The position numbers and the translations under genes are program-made. A DNA stretch of 6,498 nucleotides, taken from positions 1 through 6,498 of the forward strand of contig JAHKLF010000090.1 of assembly GCA_029856615.1 (NCBI GenBank), read 5' to 3'. This DNA comes from Candidatus Njordarchaeota archaeon. Lineage in GTDB: Archaea; Asgardarchaeota; Njordarchaeia; Njordarchaeales; Njordarchaeaceae. The notes beneath the pieces were generated by a model. That model did not search any database. It was not told where the DNA came from and saw nothing but the letters and a program-made list of their open reading frames with translations. Shown in pieces: positions 1 to 6,459 of this stretch; the stretch's first letter is position 1, and every line of letters starts with the position of its first letter.

Positions 1-319
1 ATATCCCTCAATGAATCTTTCTCACGCAGTAGCAATTATAGCTTACGAATTTTCGATAAGAATGCAAAAAGGAAGGAAGTTGCCCTATAGACCTTCAACA
101 CCCGAGGAAAGAGCCGTACTGATTAAGTTTCTGGAGAAGCTAGTAGATGAAGTTATGAGTGATACGAGTGTGGAAAAAAGATCAATATACAAAGGAATTC
201 TAAAGAATCTAGTGGGAAGGAGCTTTCTAACGGGTAGAGAAGTGCATTCCTTAATAGGCTTTTTTAGACGAATACTAGGGAGACTGAAGGGGTTAAGAAA
301 GTCTAAATACGGAGATTAA
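1..319 (+). CDS. trmJ: TrmJ-like SPOUT tRNA (cytidine/uridine-2'-O-)methyltransferase, C-terminal part (5' end outside window)
   Basis: This is the 3' part of a gene that begins left of the window. The frame is open from base 2 and reads YPSMNLSHAVAIIAYEF, which matches the last SPOUT motif of the TrmH/TrmJ family (typically YPSLNLSQAV...YEL). This motif lies in the deep trefoil knot and helps bind S-adenosylmethionine. The ATG at 11 is therefore an internal methionine, not the start. The rest matches the family's helical C-terminal extension: TPEERAVLIKFLEKLVDE, then ILKNLVGRSFLTGREVHSLI, resembling the 'LRRLLxRAxLTxREVxxLRG' pattern of TrmJ. Family knowledge: archaeal TrmJ 2'-O-methylates C32 in the tRNA anticodon loop using S-adenosylmethionine, in the cytoplasm. 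Its stop overlaps the 3' end of the convergent trm11 gene by 27 bases. Exact substrate is inferred; another SpoU-type RNA target is possible. Confidence 0.85.
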   Translation, partial: YPSMNLSHAVAIIAYEFSIRMQKGRKLPYRPSTPEERAVLIKFLEKLVDEVMSDTSVEKRSIYKGILKNLVGRSFLTGREVHSLIGFFRRILGRLKGLRKSKYGD

Positions 320-1351
320 TCTTTCTAAACCTTTATGAACGCGTATCTTATGCTGAAAAATAACATGAAATCCAAATTTTTCAGCTAAGTTCGCGATATC
401 AAATAAAACTGGTGGGGAGCAGATAGATATGAATCTACTCTTTCTCAGCACACGCGATGCTTCTTCTAAAAAATCTTCATATAAGGTTCGAATTTCTCTG
501 TGAAATGTACTTGCGGAACGTCCATACGGTGGATCAGTAGCAATAGCATCGATAGTTGAATCGCCAAATGGCAACTTTAATGCATCGCCAATGAGAAAAC
601 GTGATTCAACATCCAAATATTCGGAATTTTCTTGAGCACCATAAATCAATTTTGGATGAATATCTAATCCGAGCGCATATGCACCAACAAGAGATGCTTC
701 TATAACTATAGAGCCAGAACCACAAAAAGGATCTAAAAAAACATCAGCGGGTCTTGTTCTTGCTATGTTCACTAATAATCTTGAAAATTGAGCATCCATT
801 GTAGCTGGTGGTGCGAATAGCCGGTATTGAGGATCACGTTTTGTAATTCTTCTCCTACCGAGCGGTAATCTCACAACTTTAAATTTTTGGGCATTGTATT
901 CTATTAAATCGACAATAAATGACGGCTCACGAAGGTTTATAAAGGCGTTAGGAAGGAGGTTCTCCACGAATTTTACAATTCTTCCTATCTCCTTCTTCTC
1001 ATGATCCCTTAGTTCCTTTTCATGTAATTTTCCTCCATTCGTTTTTATCAAACGGACATGAAAGCTTGGAAAAATGGTTTCATGATTTTGATACTTAGAC
1101 AGTAACCTAATAATACTCAAGAACTCCTCTTCAGTTTCGAAAATAGCACCCGCATATTTTAAATGAGAGGCTCTTAAGGCTATTTGAAAGCCGACATGCA
1201 GTGGTAAATTCAAAAGAATTAGATTTTCTTTCATCTCAAGCTCTAATTTTTTACCTAAGAATATTTCGAGTAAGGCTTTGATTTCTTCCATAATTAAGGG
1301 TTTAAAGTTGATCAAACTGACGGGAATATATACAAATTTTTGTTTATTCAT
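293..1351 (-). CDS. trm11: tRNA (guanine(10)-N2)-methyl/dimethyltransferase, THUMP + Rossmann domains (archaeal Trm11)
   Basis: Complete 352-residue protein of the length expected for archaeal Trm11 (Trm-G10). It transfers one or two methyl groups from S-adenosylmethionine to N2 of G10 in the tRNA D-stem region. The N-terminal ~165 residues form the ferredoxin-like/THUMP part (HVRLIKTNGG at 98-107, NLREPSFIVDLI at 139-150), which binds the tRNA. A linker with FAPPATMDAQFSRLLVNIAR (179-198) leads into the class I methyltransferase fold. Motif I is DPFCGSGS (207-214), the likely ribose-binding acid is D230, GDALKLPF follows at 255-262, and the catalytic N6/N2-type motif is TDPPYGRS (272-279). 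HKG at 339-341 fits the family's C-terminal strand. The ATG start has a GGAGG site about 9 bases upstream. The gene is divergent from the ribbon-helix-helix gene and overlaps the trmJ-like gene by 27 bases at its 3' end. The family call is firm; mono- versus dimethylation cannot be told from sequence alone. Confidence 0.92.
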   Translation of the reverse strand: MNKQKFVYIPVSLINFKPLIMEEIKALLEIFLGKKLELEMKENLILLNLPLHVGFQIALRASHLKYAGAIFETEEEFLSIIRLLSKYQNHETIFPSFHVRLIKTNGGKLHEKELRDHEKKEIGRIVKFVENLLPNAFINLREPSFIVDLIEYNAQKFKVVRLPLGRRRITKRDPQYRLFAPPATMDAQFSRLLVNIARTRPADVFLDPFCGSGSIVIEASLVGAYALGLDIHPKLIYGAQENSEYLDVESRFLIGDALKLPFGDSTIDAIATDPPYGRSASTFHREIRTLYEDFLEEASRVLRKSRFISICSPPVLFDIANLAEKFGFHVIFQHKIRVHKGLERLISVFRLS

Positions 1352-1360
1352 TAATATAGT

Positions 1361-1365
1361 CCTCC
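1361..1365 (-). promoter_or_regulatory. Ribosome binding site of trm11
   Basis: On the minus strand the sequence reads GGAGG followed by nine bases and ATG (1351). This is a purine-rich Shine-Dalgarno site complementary to the archaeal 16S 3' end (CCUCC), and it supports the ATG at 1351 as start. A GGTGAG lies a few bases further upstream but is too far from the start to be the main site. Confidence 0.65.
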
Positions 1366-1406
1366 AGATATCTCACCAGAAACTTCAATTATAATGTTAA
1401 GAAAGG

Positions 1407-1416
1407 CTTTTATATG
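1407..1416. promoter_or_regulatory. TATA element between divergent trm11 and ribbon-helix-helix gene
   Basis: The plus strand reads CTTTTATATG preceded by AGAAAGG, a good archaeal BRE/TATA arrangement. It would start transcription near 1435-1442 toward the ribbon-helix-helix gene. Read on the minus strand the same bases give CATATAAAAG with an A-rich upstream flank, so the element could also serve trm11, giving a leader of roughly 35 bases. A second AT-rich candidate for trm11 is AATTATAAT at 1388-1396, but it would place the start almost on the ribosome binding site. The 8-bp palindrome AGATATCT (1366-1373) is the only perfect short palindrome I noticed nearby; operator function is speculation. 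Confidence 0.5.
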
Positions 1417-1473
1417 TGTTTTTGCATATTCTATCCGTACTTTTCTCATAATGCGTTAAATAGGCTGATCCTG

Positions 1474-1668
1474 TTGATTCCGGTCTCAATTCGATTACCA
1501 GAATGGATGGTCAAAGTTATGGATCAGTTAGTAAGTATGGAACTTTTCCCCAATAGAAGTGAACTTATCCGTGAAGCAATAAGAGCTTTGTTAAAGAAAT
1601 ATTTAGCGCAGCTTCAGACCACATCTCGGTATGAAAAGGCATGGATTCATGAATTAGATGAGGAATAA
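1474..1668 (+). CDS. Small ribbon-helix-helix (CopG/MetJ/Arc-type) DNA-binding protein
   Basis: A 64-residue protein from the TTG at 1474, IPVSIRLPEWMVKVMDQLV then NRSELIREAIRALLKKYL. This is the ribbon-helix-helix fold: an N-terminal strand (residues 2-8) pairing in the dimer to insert into the DNA major groove, helix A (10-23), the turn FPNRSE (25-30), and helix B (28-44). The tail is acidic (ELDEE). The longer frame from ATG 1414 is unlikely: that ATG sits inside the TATA element and would add about 20 residues (CFCIFYPYFSH...) unlike any such protein. AGG-CTGATC at 1462-1470 resembles the archaeal ribosome binding site just ahead of the TTG. The protein is probably a dimeric local repressor, perhaps of itself and divergent trm11. 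No toxin gene lies beside it, so an antitoxin role is not supported. The family call is strong; target and start are inferred. Confidence 0.8.
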   Translation: MIPVSIRLPEWMVKVMDQLVSMELFPNRSELIREAIRALLKKYLAQLQTTSRYEKAWIHELDEE

Positions 1669-1687
1669 CTATCGATATGAAATACAT

Positions 1688-1696
1688 TTTTATACA
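1688..1696 (+). promoter_or_regulatory. TATA box of the L15e gene
   Basis: TTTTTATAC, preceded by an AAATAC stretch that can serve as BRE, lies in the 74-base gap before the L15e gene. At usual archaeal spacing transcription would start near 1718-1720, giving a short leader of about 24 bases that just includes the ribosome binding site. The T-runs here (1687-1703) may also end transcription of the preceding ribbon-helix-helix gene. Confidence 0.6.
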
Positions 1697-1731
1697 TTTT
1701 TTAGATACAGTGATTCTTTTTCAGTATGGTA

Positions 1732-1738
1732 GGTGATT
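1732..1738 (+). promoter_or_regulatory. Strong archaeal ribosome binding site of L15e
   Basis: AGGTGAT is a near-perfect complement to the archaeal 16S rRNA 3' end (anti-SD GATCACCT) and ends four bases before the ATG at 1743. It decides the start and fits a highly translated ribosomal protein. Confidence 0.8.
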
Positions 1739-1742
1739 TTCA

Positions 1743-2360
1743 ATGGGTGCCTACAAATATATAAGGGACTTCTGGGCTAATAAAGGATCACAAGTCTTTC
1801 AACAATTGATGAAAAAAAGAACAATTGAATGGAGGAAACAGCCTGCAGTAGTCAGAATCGAAAGACCAACCAATTTATGGAGAGCCAGAGTACTAGGATG
1901 GAGACCAAAACAAGGATTCATTCTAGTAAGGGTACGCGTACGCAAAGGAGGACAGCGAAGACCAAGACCTCGCAGTGGTAGAAAGACGAAGAGCTTGGGA
2001 GTTATCGGGCATACTGTGAGAAAATCGCTTCAATGGATTGCGGAAGAGAGGGCAGCTAGGAAATATAGAAATTGTGAAGTTCTCAATTCATACTGGGTGG
2101 GGGAAGATGGACAATATGTCTACTATGAAGTAATTCTCGTAGAAAGAAATGCCCCAACAATAAAATCGGATCCAGTAATTTCATGGATTACTGAGAAGCA
2201 ACATAGAGGAAGAGTATTCAGAGGCCTCACTAGTGCGGGTAAAAAAGCGCGTGGTCTGAGGAATAAAGGTCGTGGTGCAGAAAAAGTTAGACCTAGCAGA
2301 AGAGCTGCTATAAAGAGAAGGGCTAAGAAAAAGAAGAAAGCACGTGGGGAGTTAAAATAA
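1743..2360 (+). CDS. rpl15e: 50S ribosomal protein L15e
   Basis: A 205-residue, very basic protein of the expected length for archaeal/eukaryotic large-subunit protein eL15. It starts MGAYKYIRDFW and contains the family blocks RPTNLWRARVLG (41-52), KGGQRRPRPRSGRKTKSLGV (68-87), LNSYWVGEDGQYVYYEVILV (114-133) and RGLTSAGKKARGLRNKG (160-176). It ends in a lysine/arginine-rich tail (191-201) that runs along rRNA. It acts in the cytoplasm as a structural component of the 50S subunit, binding 23S rRNA. It has no bacterial counterpart, which makes it the best marker that this DNA is archaeal. It has its own TATA box and a strong Shine-Dalgarno site and is the likely first gene of an operon, with the Tan1-like gene 25 bases downstream. 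Confidence 0.97.
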   Translation: MGAYKYIRDFWANKGSQVFQQLMKKRTIEWRKQPAVVRIERPTNLWRARVLGWRPKQGFILVRVRVRKGGQRRPRPRSGRKTKSLGVIGHTVRKSLQWIAEERAARKYRNCEVLNSYWVGEDGQYVYYEVILVERNAPTIKSDPVISWITEKQHRGRVFRGLTSAGKKARGLRNKGRGAEKVRPSRRAAIKRRAKKKKKARGELK

Positions 2361-2385
2361 GCATAAGAGAGATTACAAGGTATTT

Positions 2386-3009
2386 ATGGTGTACAGACTT
2401 ATGCATTATAACTCAAGCAATGATACAATAATTCCTCGTAATGTCAAGCTTCTTGCTTCTTCTAATATATATTTTGAATTAGATGCAGCGAGTGAAGTAT
2501 GGCATATTCTACGTGCTACGGGTATTTGTGAAGATGCGGAAATCGTTTTCATAAGGAAAGGTAAATGGTGGCTCCGAGGGTTATTTGGAGTAATTTTTCG
2601 GGGAGATGTAATAAAGAGCATGCCAATTATTAGAGCTTACATCCAAAAAAAGCCCTGGATTTTAGAATACACCCATAGAATAATTCCCGTAGAATTAATC
2701 ACAAATGATATAAATGAGCTCAAAGAATTTGTGATCAAGAAAGCAGAGGAAAGAATATCCGAGAACTCAAGATGGATGATCAGGGTATCTAAACATGACA
2801 CAAAATTGAAGCGCAGAAAGGTAATAGAGGAAGTTGCAAAAGGTATTAATATAGGAGAAGTCGATCTGGAAAAACCCGACTGGGTAATAAATATAGAAAT
2901 CATAAGAAATACGTTTGCAGCAGCCGTAATTCCTCCTAATTTCATAATTCAGAGAAAAGAATTTAAAGAGAGACTTAAGAAACTAAGTTTGAGCACTAAG
3001 GAGATTTAG
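2386..3009 (+). CDS. THUMP-domain protein of the Tan1 type (tRNA cytidine-12 acetylation partner)
   Basis: A 207-residue protein in which the sequence from about residue 20 to 185 matches the archaeal Tan1-like family. The N-terminal part has KLLASSNIYFELDAASEVWHIL (20-42). A THUMP domain follows: EYTHRIIPVELI (94-105), RWMIRVSKHDTKLKRRKVIE (129-148), then the conserved VDLEKPDWVINIEII (159-173) and a hydrophobic strand ending VIPP. There is no methyltransferase or other catalytic domain, so it should act as an RNA-binding adaptor. In eukaryotes Tan1 presents tRNA to the Kre33/NAT10 acetyltransferase for ac4C12; the archaeal role is inferred by homology. It lies 25 bases after L15e and 28 before the glycosyltransferase, in the same direction. 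AAGGT at 2377-2381 favours ATG 2386, although ATG 2401 is possible because the family usually lacks the first ~18 residues. Confidence 0.82.
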   Translation: MVYRLMHYNSSNDTIIPRNVKLLASSNIYFELDAASEVWHILRATGICEDAEIVFIRKGKWWLRGLFGVIFRGDVIKSMPIIRAYIQKKPWILEYTHRIIPVELITNDINELKEFVIKKAEERISENSRWMIRVSKHDTKLKRRKVIEEVAKGINIGEVDLEKPDWVINIEIIRNTFAAAVIPPNFIIQRKEFKERLKKLSLSTKEI

Positions 3010-3025
3010 AATGTAGAAATTTTTT

Positions 3026-3030
3026 GAGGG
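3026..3030 (+). promoter_or_regulatory. Ribosome binding site of the GT4 gene (supports TTG start)
   Basis: GAGGG lies seven bases ahead of the TTG at 3038. An in-frame TAG at 3014-3016 bounds the frame upstream, and the next in-frame ATG would delete about 94 residues including the conserved N-terminal loop, so the TTG is the start. Confidence 0.55.
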
Positions 3031-3037
3031 AAACTCT

Positions 3038-4246
3038 TTGGATAGAATAGCCATAATAGCCCCTCTCCCACCACTAAAAACAGGTATAGCAATATATTCT
3101 CATAAGCTTTATTCCAGAGTAGCGGAACACATTCCGATTCTTATTTTAAGCGATTATCGATCGAAGCAAGTTATACCTGGTGCAAAAATACTAAGGTGTT
3201 GGGATAAAGACACGTTTATTTCGTCATTAATTACGATAACGAGATGCTTAAAACTATGCAAACCGAGACTAATTCACTTGCAACTAGGTTTCACTTTAAT
3301 CAAGAATTATTTCATCACAATGCTTTTTGCGATCTATCTGCTATTATTATCAAGGATTCTAAAATATAAAATTGTGATCACGCTTCATGGGATTATGGCA
3401 CGTGAGTCTATATTCTTCTACTTAAGGATATTTAATAAAAGTAGGCTCCCCATTACTCCCGTCTATCTACTCTTTAAAATCTATTATATTATAATCTCAA
3501 AATTAGCAGACTTAATCATACTTCACAATCACTCAATGGCCAGGAAATTTATTGAAATGACAAATTGCGCATTAGCAAAAATAAGAGTGATTCCACACGG
3601 AGTAGATGTCCGCAAAGAACGAGTAATGCAAAAAAAGTTTTGTAAAGAAGGGAAGATAATTCTCTTCACGGGATTCATTAGGAGAAGCAAGGGAATACAC
3701 TCACTAATCTTAGCATTTGGAAGGTTTCTAAAGAAGAACCATAATTTTAGAAATGTCAAACTGCTGATTGCAGGGCCTAAACATTTTGGAGATGATGACG
3801 AATACTTAACTTTTCTAAAATTACTAGTAAAGAAACTTGGCATTGAGAGAAATGTCAAAATACTATGCGCCTTTCTGAGTGAGGAAGAACTAGATGAACT
3901 AATTGCAAATTCTGATGTGATTGTTTTACCCTATATTGACTATTTTTATGAGGCCAGTGGGGTATTAGCGAGAATAATGAGCTTCGGAAAACCAGTTATA
4001 TGCACTAGGATACCAAAATTTGAGGCAGAAATAGAAGACGGAGTATCGGGGATTCTTATAAATCCCCTAAACGTAAGTGAATTAGAAAAAGCCTTAAGAT
4101 TAGTAATAGGAGACAATGTTATCCGAAGGCAACTTGGAGAAAATCTAAAGAAAAAAACGATTAATAGGAGCTGGGATGATGTAGCTAAAAGGCATATAAA
4201 ACTATATGTGACATTATCTAAACACATACCAAGGGTGCATTATTGA
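3038..4246 (+). CDS. Family 4 glycosyltransferase (GT-B fold)
   Basis: A 402-residue protein, typical GT4 length. It moves a sugar from a nucleotide-sugar donor to a surface glycan or lipid acceptor, at the cytoplasmic face of the membrane. The N-terminal acceptor domain opens with DRIAIIAPLPPLKTGIAIYS (2-21), containing the glycine-rich loop, then PRLIHLQLG (76-84), a very hydrophobic helix region (~90-107) suited to membrane attachment, and VITLHG (113-118). The donor domain starts after VIPHGVD (184-190) with ILFTGFIRRSKGIHSLI (208-224), LLIAGP (242-247), the donor loop EASGVLARIMSFGKPVI (305-321) and C-terminal SWDDVAKRH (378-386). In the EX7E region the first Glu is E305, while the second position, usually Glu, appears to be R312. 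TTG is the start. Its stop overlaps the next start by one base (TGATG), so both are probably translated together. Donor and linkage cannot be told. Confidence 0.9.
   Translation: MDRIAIIAPLPPLKTGIAIYSHKLYSRVAEHIPILILSDYRSKQVIPGAKILRCWDKDTFISSLITITRCLKLCKPRLIHLQLGFTLIKNYFITMLFAIYLLLLSRILKYKIVITLHGIMARESIFFYLRIFNKSRLPITPVYLLFKIYYIIISKLADLIILHNHSMARKFIEMTNCALAKIRVIPHGVDVRKERVMQKKFCKEGKIILFTGFIRRSKGIHSLILAFGRFLKKNHNFRNVKLLIAGPKHFGDDDEYLTFLKLLVKKLGIERNVKILCAFLSEEELDELIANSDVIVLPYIDYFYEASGVLARIMSFGKPVICTRIPKFEAEIEDGVSGILINPLNVSELEKALRLVIGDNVIRRQLGENLKKKTINRSWDDVAKRHIKLYVTLSKHIPRVHY
4232..4237 (+). promoter_or_regulatory. Ribosome binding site of the DUF2079 gene
   Basis: AGGGTG inside the last codons of the GT4 gene lies eight bases ahead of ATG 4246, which shares its A with the TGA stop of the GT4 gene. 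A TTG directly before it (4243) is in frame, but the ATG is the better-placed start. Confidence 0.5.
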
Positions 4247-6459
4247 TGATAAAGATTCTAAGAAAATCGATCATATCCAATGATGTCATCATGTTAGCTA
4301 TAATTTTCACGCATTTCGTCTTGTTATCCTATATAACAATATTGAGACATCATCTTTTTCTAACAACAGCGTGGGATCTTGGGATATTTAATCAAGCTTT
4401 TTGGACGACAGTTTTTGCAGGAAAATTCTTCTACGAAACGCCCGATATGTGGTTTAATCCTAGAGGATCTTTCTTCGGAGTTCATTTTTCTCCAATTTTA
4501 TTGTTATTCATACCAATCTATGCGCTCTTTCCTTTTCCCGAAACACTTCTTGTCATTCAATCATTCTTTGTTTCCTTTAGCGCATTACCATTATACTTAA
4601 TTGCTAAAAGACATTTAAGGAACCCATACGCGATAGTATTCACTATACTGTATCTTCTATATCCCCCATTGATATTGCTTGCATTCTTTGATTTTCACCT
4701 TGAAGCATTATTACCCCTGCCTGTTCTCTCGGCTCTTTATTATCTCGATAAGGGCGACTATAAAAAATACTACGTTTTTCTCTTCTTAACTCTCTCAACC
4801 ATAGAATTCACACCAATAATAACCTTTATGCTTGGAGTATATGGACTCATTAAAGATAGAAGAGCCGTAGTTAAGTTCCTAAAACGAGAAGAAGTTTCAT
4901 TAGTGGTATTAACTAAACATTCCATCTATGTCATGATAATTTCGATTATATGGCTACTATTCGCTATTAAGGTAAAAGTATTGATTAATCCCTATCCCTC
5001 CCCGCTTCCTTCGCAATTCTCTCATTTATTTAAGTTTCCTCTAGATCTAAATGTACTCACTAAGAAATTTCTACGAAATTTAGATCAAAAAATAATGTTC
5101 CTGATTCTTATGTGCGGACCTATGATTTTTCTCTCGTTTTTATCTCCTTTAGACCTAATTTTGGCATTACCCTGGATTCTGATTTCATTTCTAACGGATT
5201 ATACACCATATTTTTCCATAAATTATCAGTACACAGCATTTGTTTTTCCTTTCCTATTTATAGCTAGTATAAAGGGAATTCGTGAGCTTGCATTTCGAAA
5301 TGGTAGGATTGATGAGAGAATATTAAAAAGAATTTTTGCCTTATTGATTATATCATCGCTTCTCTTCTCCTCAGCCTCCATTTTTGCGAACAAGGTCTTC
5401 ATGAAGAGGATGACAGGTTATATTACAGAGAAACATAGAGCGTACTTGGAAAGAATAATTTCCCTTATACCACCAAATGCAAGTGTGTTAACGCAGAACG
5501 ATATTTTCCCGCATATATCAAATAGAGTTCATGCGTACCTTTACTTATCTCAAACAGATGTAATTCCAGAATTCATCCTCATAGACATTAAGTTAGAATT
5601 CTATAAAATTCCACCACCAAGCCCTCCACCTATTGATTATATACCTAGATATCTTAATAAGCATCCATACGGAATATACGCTGAAGCCGATGGGATAGTC
5701 TTATATAAGTACGAGTACATGGGAGATCCTGTTTTTCTCGTGCCTTATACAGAATTACACAATTACAAGACGCTCAATATACTGAATGGCCACATTAAAT
5801 ACGATGAAACATCAACATCCAAGTATGTCCTTATGCATGAAAAAGGCGAGAGTGAGGGGGTATTCTGGTTTGGTCCTTACTCCCTTATACCTCCGGGTGT
5901 ATACTCTGTAAAATTTAAGTTAAAAGTGAGTAATTCTGTGAACGGAACTGTAATTAGATTAGATATAGCTGCTAATGTGGGTTCAAGTATTTTAGCAGAG
6001 AAAGAAGTTAATGGATCAGAAATTAGACCAGGAGAGTGGCAAAACATCACATTATCCTTTTCAATAAGTGCCCCAATGACTATAGAATTTCGTGGCATTT
6101 ACGTTACGAATATGACAACGGTTAGCCTAGACTATATCCTAATTGAACAGATAAGTGTACCAAAATTAGAAAAATGCGGAATTACTCAAGGTGCTAAGAC
6201 ACTAAGTATCTGGAGCCACTTTGAGTATACTTTTGATATATCGAATAATAGTGCACGTGATCTTGAGTTAGATCTCATTCGACTTGGATACCCCTCACGC
6301 CAGATTTTTAAGGCAATACGAATGAGTTCTTCCCGAGATTTCGCTAACCATCCATTTTCTCCATGCATGACAACCTCCCTTGGTCCCTGCTTATTATACG
6401 TTAAAACGGGAGTTCCGCAGGATAAGCTTTCTAATGGAATATATCCAAAGGGTTCATGA
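4246..6459 (+). CDS. DUF2079 polytopic membrane protein (GT-C-like glycosyltransferase) with extracytoplasmic C-terminal domain; last ~91 codons doubtful
   Basis: A 737-residue frame. Residues ~14-382 form a bundle of about 10 membrane segments with DUF2079 hallmarks: WDLGIFNQAFW (43-53) in the first outer loop, GVHFSPILLLF (78-88), FFDFHLEALL (147-156) and INYQYTAFVFPFLFIASI (325-342). DUF2079 proteins resemble GT-C glycosyltransferases using lipid-linked sugars; D44, H80, D149, H151 and E153 are candidate functional residues (inference). Next comes an outer region (IPPNASVLTQNDIFPHISNR, 408-427), a proline-rich linker (456-462) and a carbohydrate-binding-like beta-sandwich (FWFGPY at 540-545 to LDYILIEQI at 628-636). 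Five N-X-S/T sequons (N411, N566, N589, N600, N622) all lie in this outer part. From residue 647 the frame runs antisense through a minus-strand glycosyltransferase gene, so the true protein probably ends near residue 636-646, with a stop lost or shifted. The gene is coupled to the upstream GT4 gene. Confidence 0.82.
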   Translation: MIKILRKSIISNDVIMLAIIFTHFVLLSYITILRHHLFLTTAWDLGIFNQAFWTTVFAGKFFYETPDMWFNPRGSFFGVHFSPILLLFIPIYALFPFPETLLVIQSFFVSFSALPLYLIAKRHLRNPYAIVFTILYLLYPPLILLAFFDFHLEALLPLPVLSALYYLDKGDYKKYYVFLFLTLSTIEFTPIITFMLGVYGLIKDRRAVVKFLKREEVSLVVLTKHSIYVMIISIIWLLFAIKVKVLINPYPSPLPSQFSHLFKFPLDLNVLTKKFLRNLDQKIMFLILMCGPMIFLSFLSPLDLILALPWILISFLTDYTPYFSINYQYTAFVFPFLFIASIKGIRELAFRNGRIDERILKRIFALLIISSLLFSSASIFANKVFMKRMTGYITEKHRAYLERIISLIPPNASVLTQNDIFPHISNRVHAYLYLSQTDVIPEFILIDIKLEFYKIPPPSPPPIDYIPRYLNKHPYGIYAEADGIVLYKYEYMGDPVFLVPYTELHNYKTLNILNGHIKYDETSTSKYVLMHEKGESEGVFWFGPYSLIPPGVYSVKFKLKVSNSVNGTVIRLDIAANVGSSILAEKEVNGSEIRPGEWQNITLSFSISAPMTIEFRGIYVTNMTTVSLDYILIEQISVPKLEKCGITQGAKTLSIWSHFEYTFDISNNSARDLELDLIRLGYPSRQIFKAIRMSSSRDFANHPFSPCMTTSLGPCLLYVKTGVPQDKLSNGIYPKGS

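Noticed and set aside
11..319. A complete 102-residue small protein starting at ATG 11
   Set aside because: The frame is open to the left edge and the residues just before the ATG (YPS) complete a conserved SPOUT motif, so this is the end of a longer methyltransferase gene.
1414..1473. N-terminal extension of the ribbon-helix-helix protein from ATG 1414
   Set aside because: The ATG is part of the probable TATA element and the added residues (MCFCIFYPYFSH...) do not resemble the family; the TTG at 1474 gives a normal ribbon-helix-helix N-terminus.
1678..1737. Short plus-strand frame MKYIFIHFLDTV... before L15e
   Set aside because: It has 19 codons, overlaps the L15e TATA box and ribosome binding site, has no ribosome binding site of its own, and its composition simply reflects AT-rich promoter DNA.
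2406..2945. Two minus-strand frames opposite the Tan1-like gene
   Set aside because: The plus strand has a recognised THUMP protein; the minus translations show no family pattern and no promoter or ribosome binding site.
3529..4227. Minus-strand frames opposite the GT4 gene
   Set aside because: The plus-strand GT4 motifs run throughout; the antisense translations are serine/phenylalanine-rich with no recognisable domain, unlike the genuine minus-strand gene at 6186-6498.
4379..4600. Alternative plus-strand frame inside the DUF2079 gene
   Set aside because: It lies entirely within conserved DUF2079 motifs of the main frame and has no domain signal.
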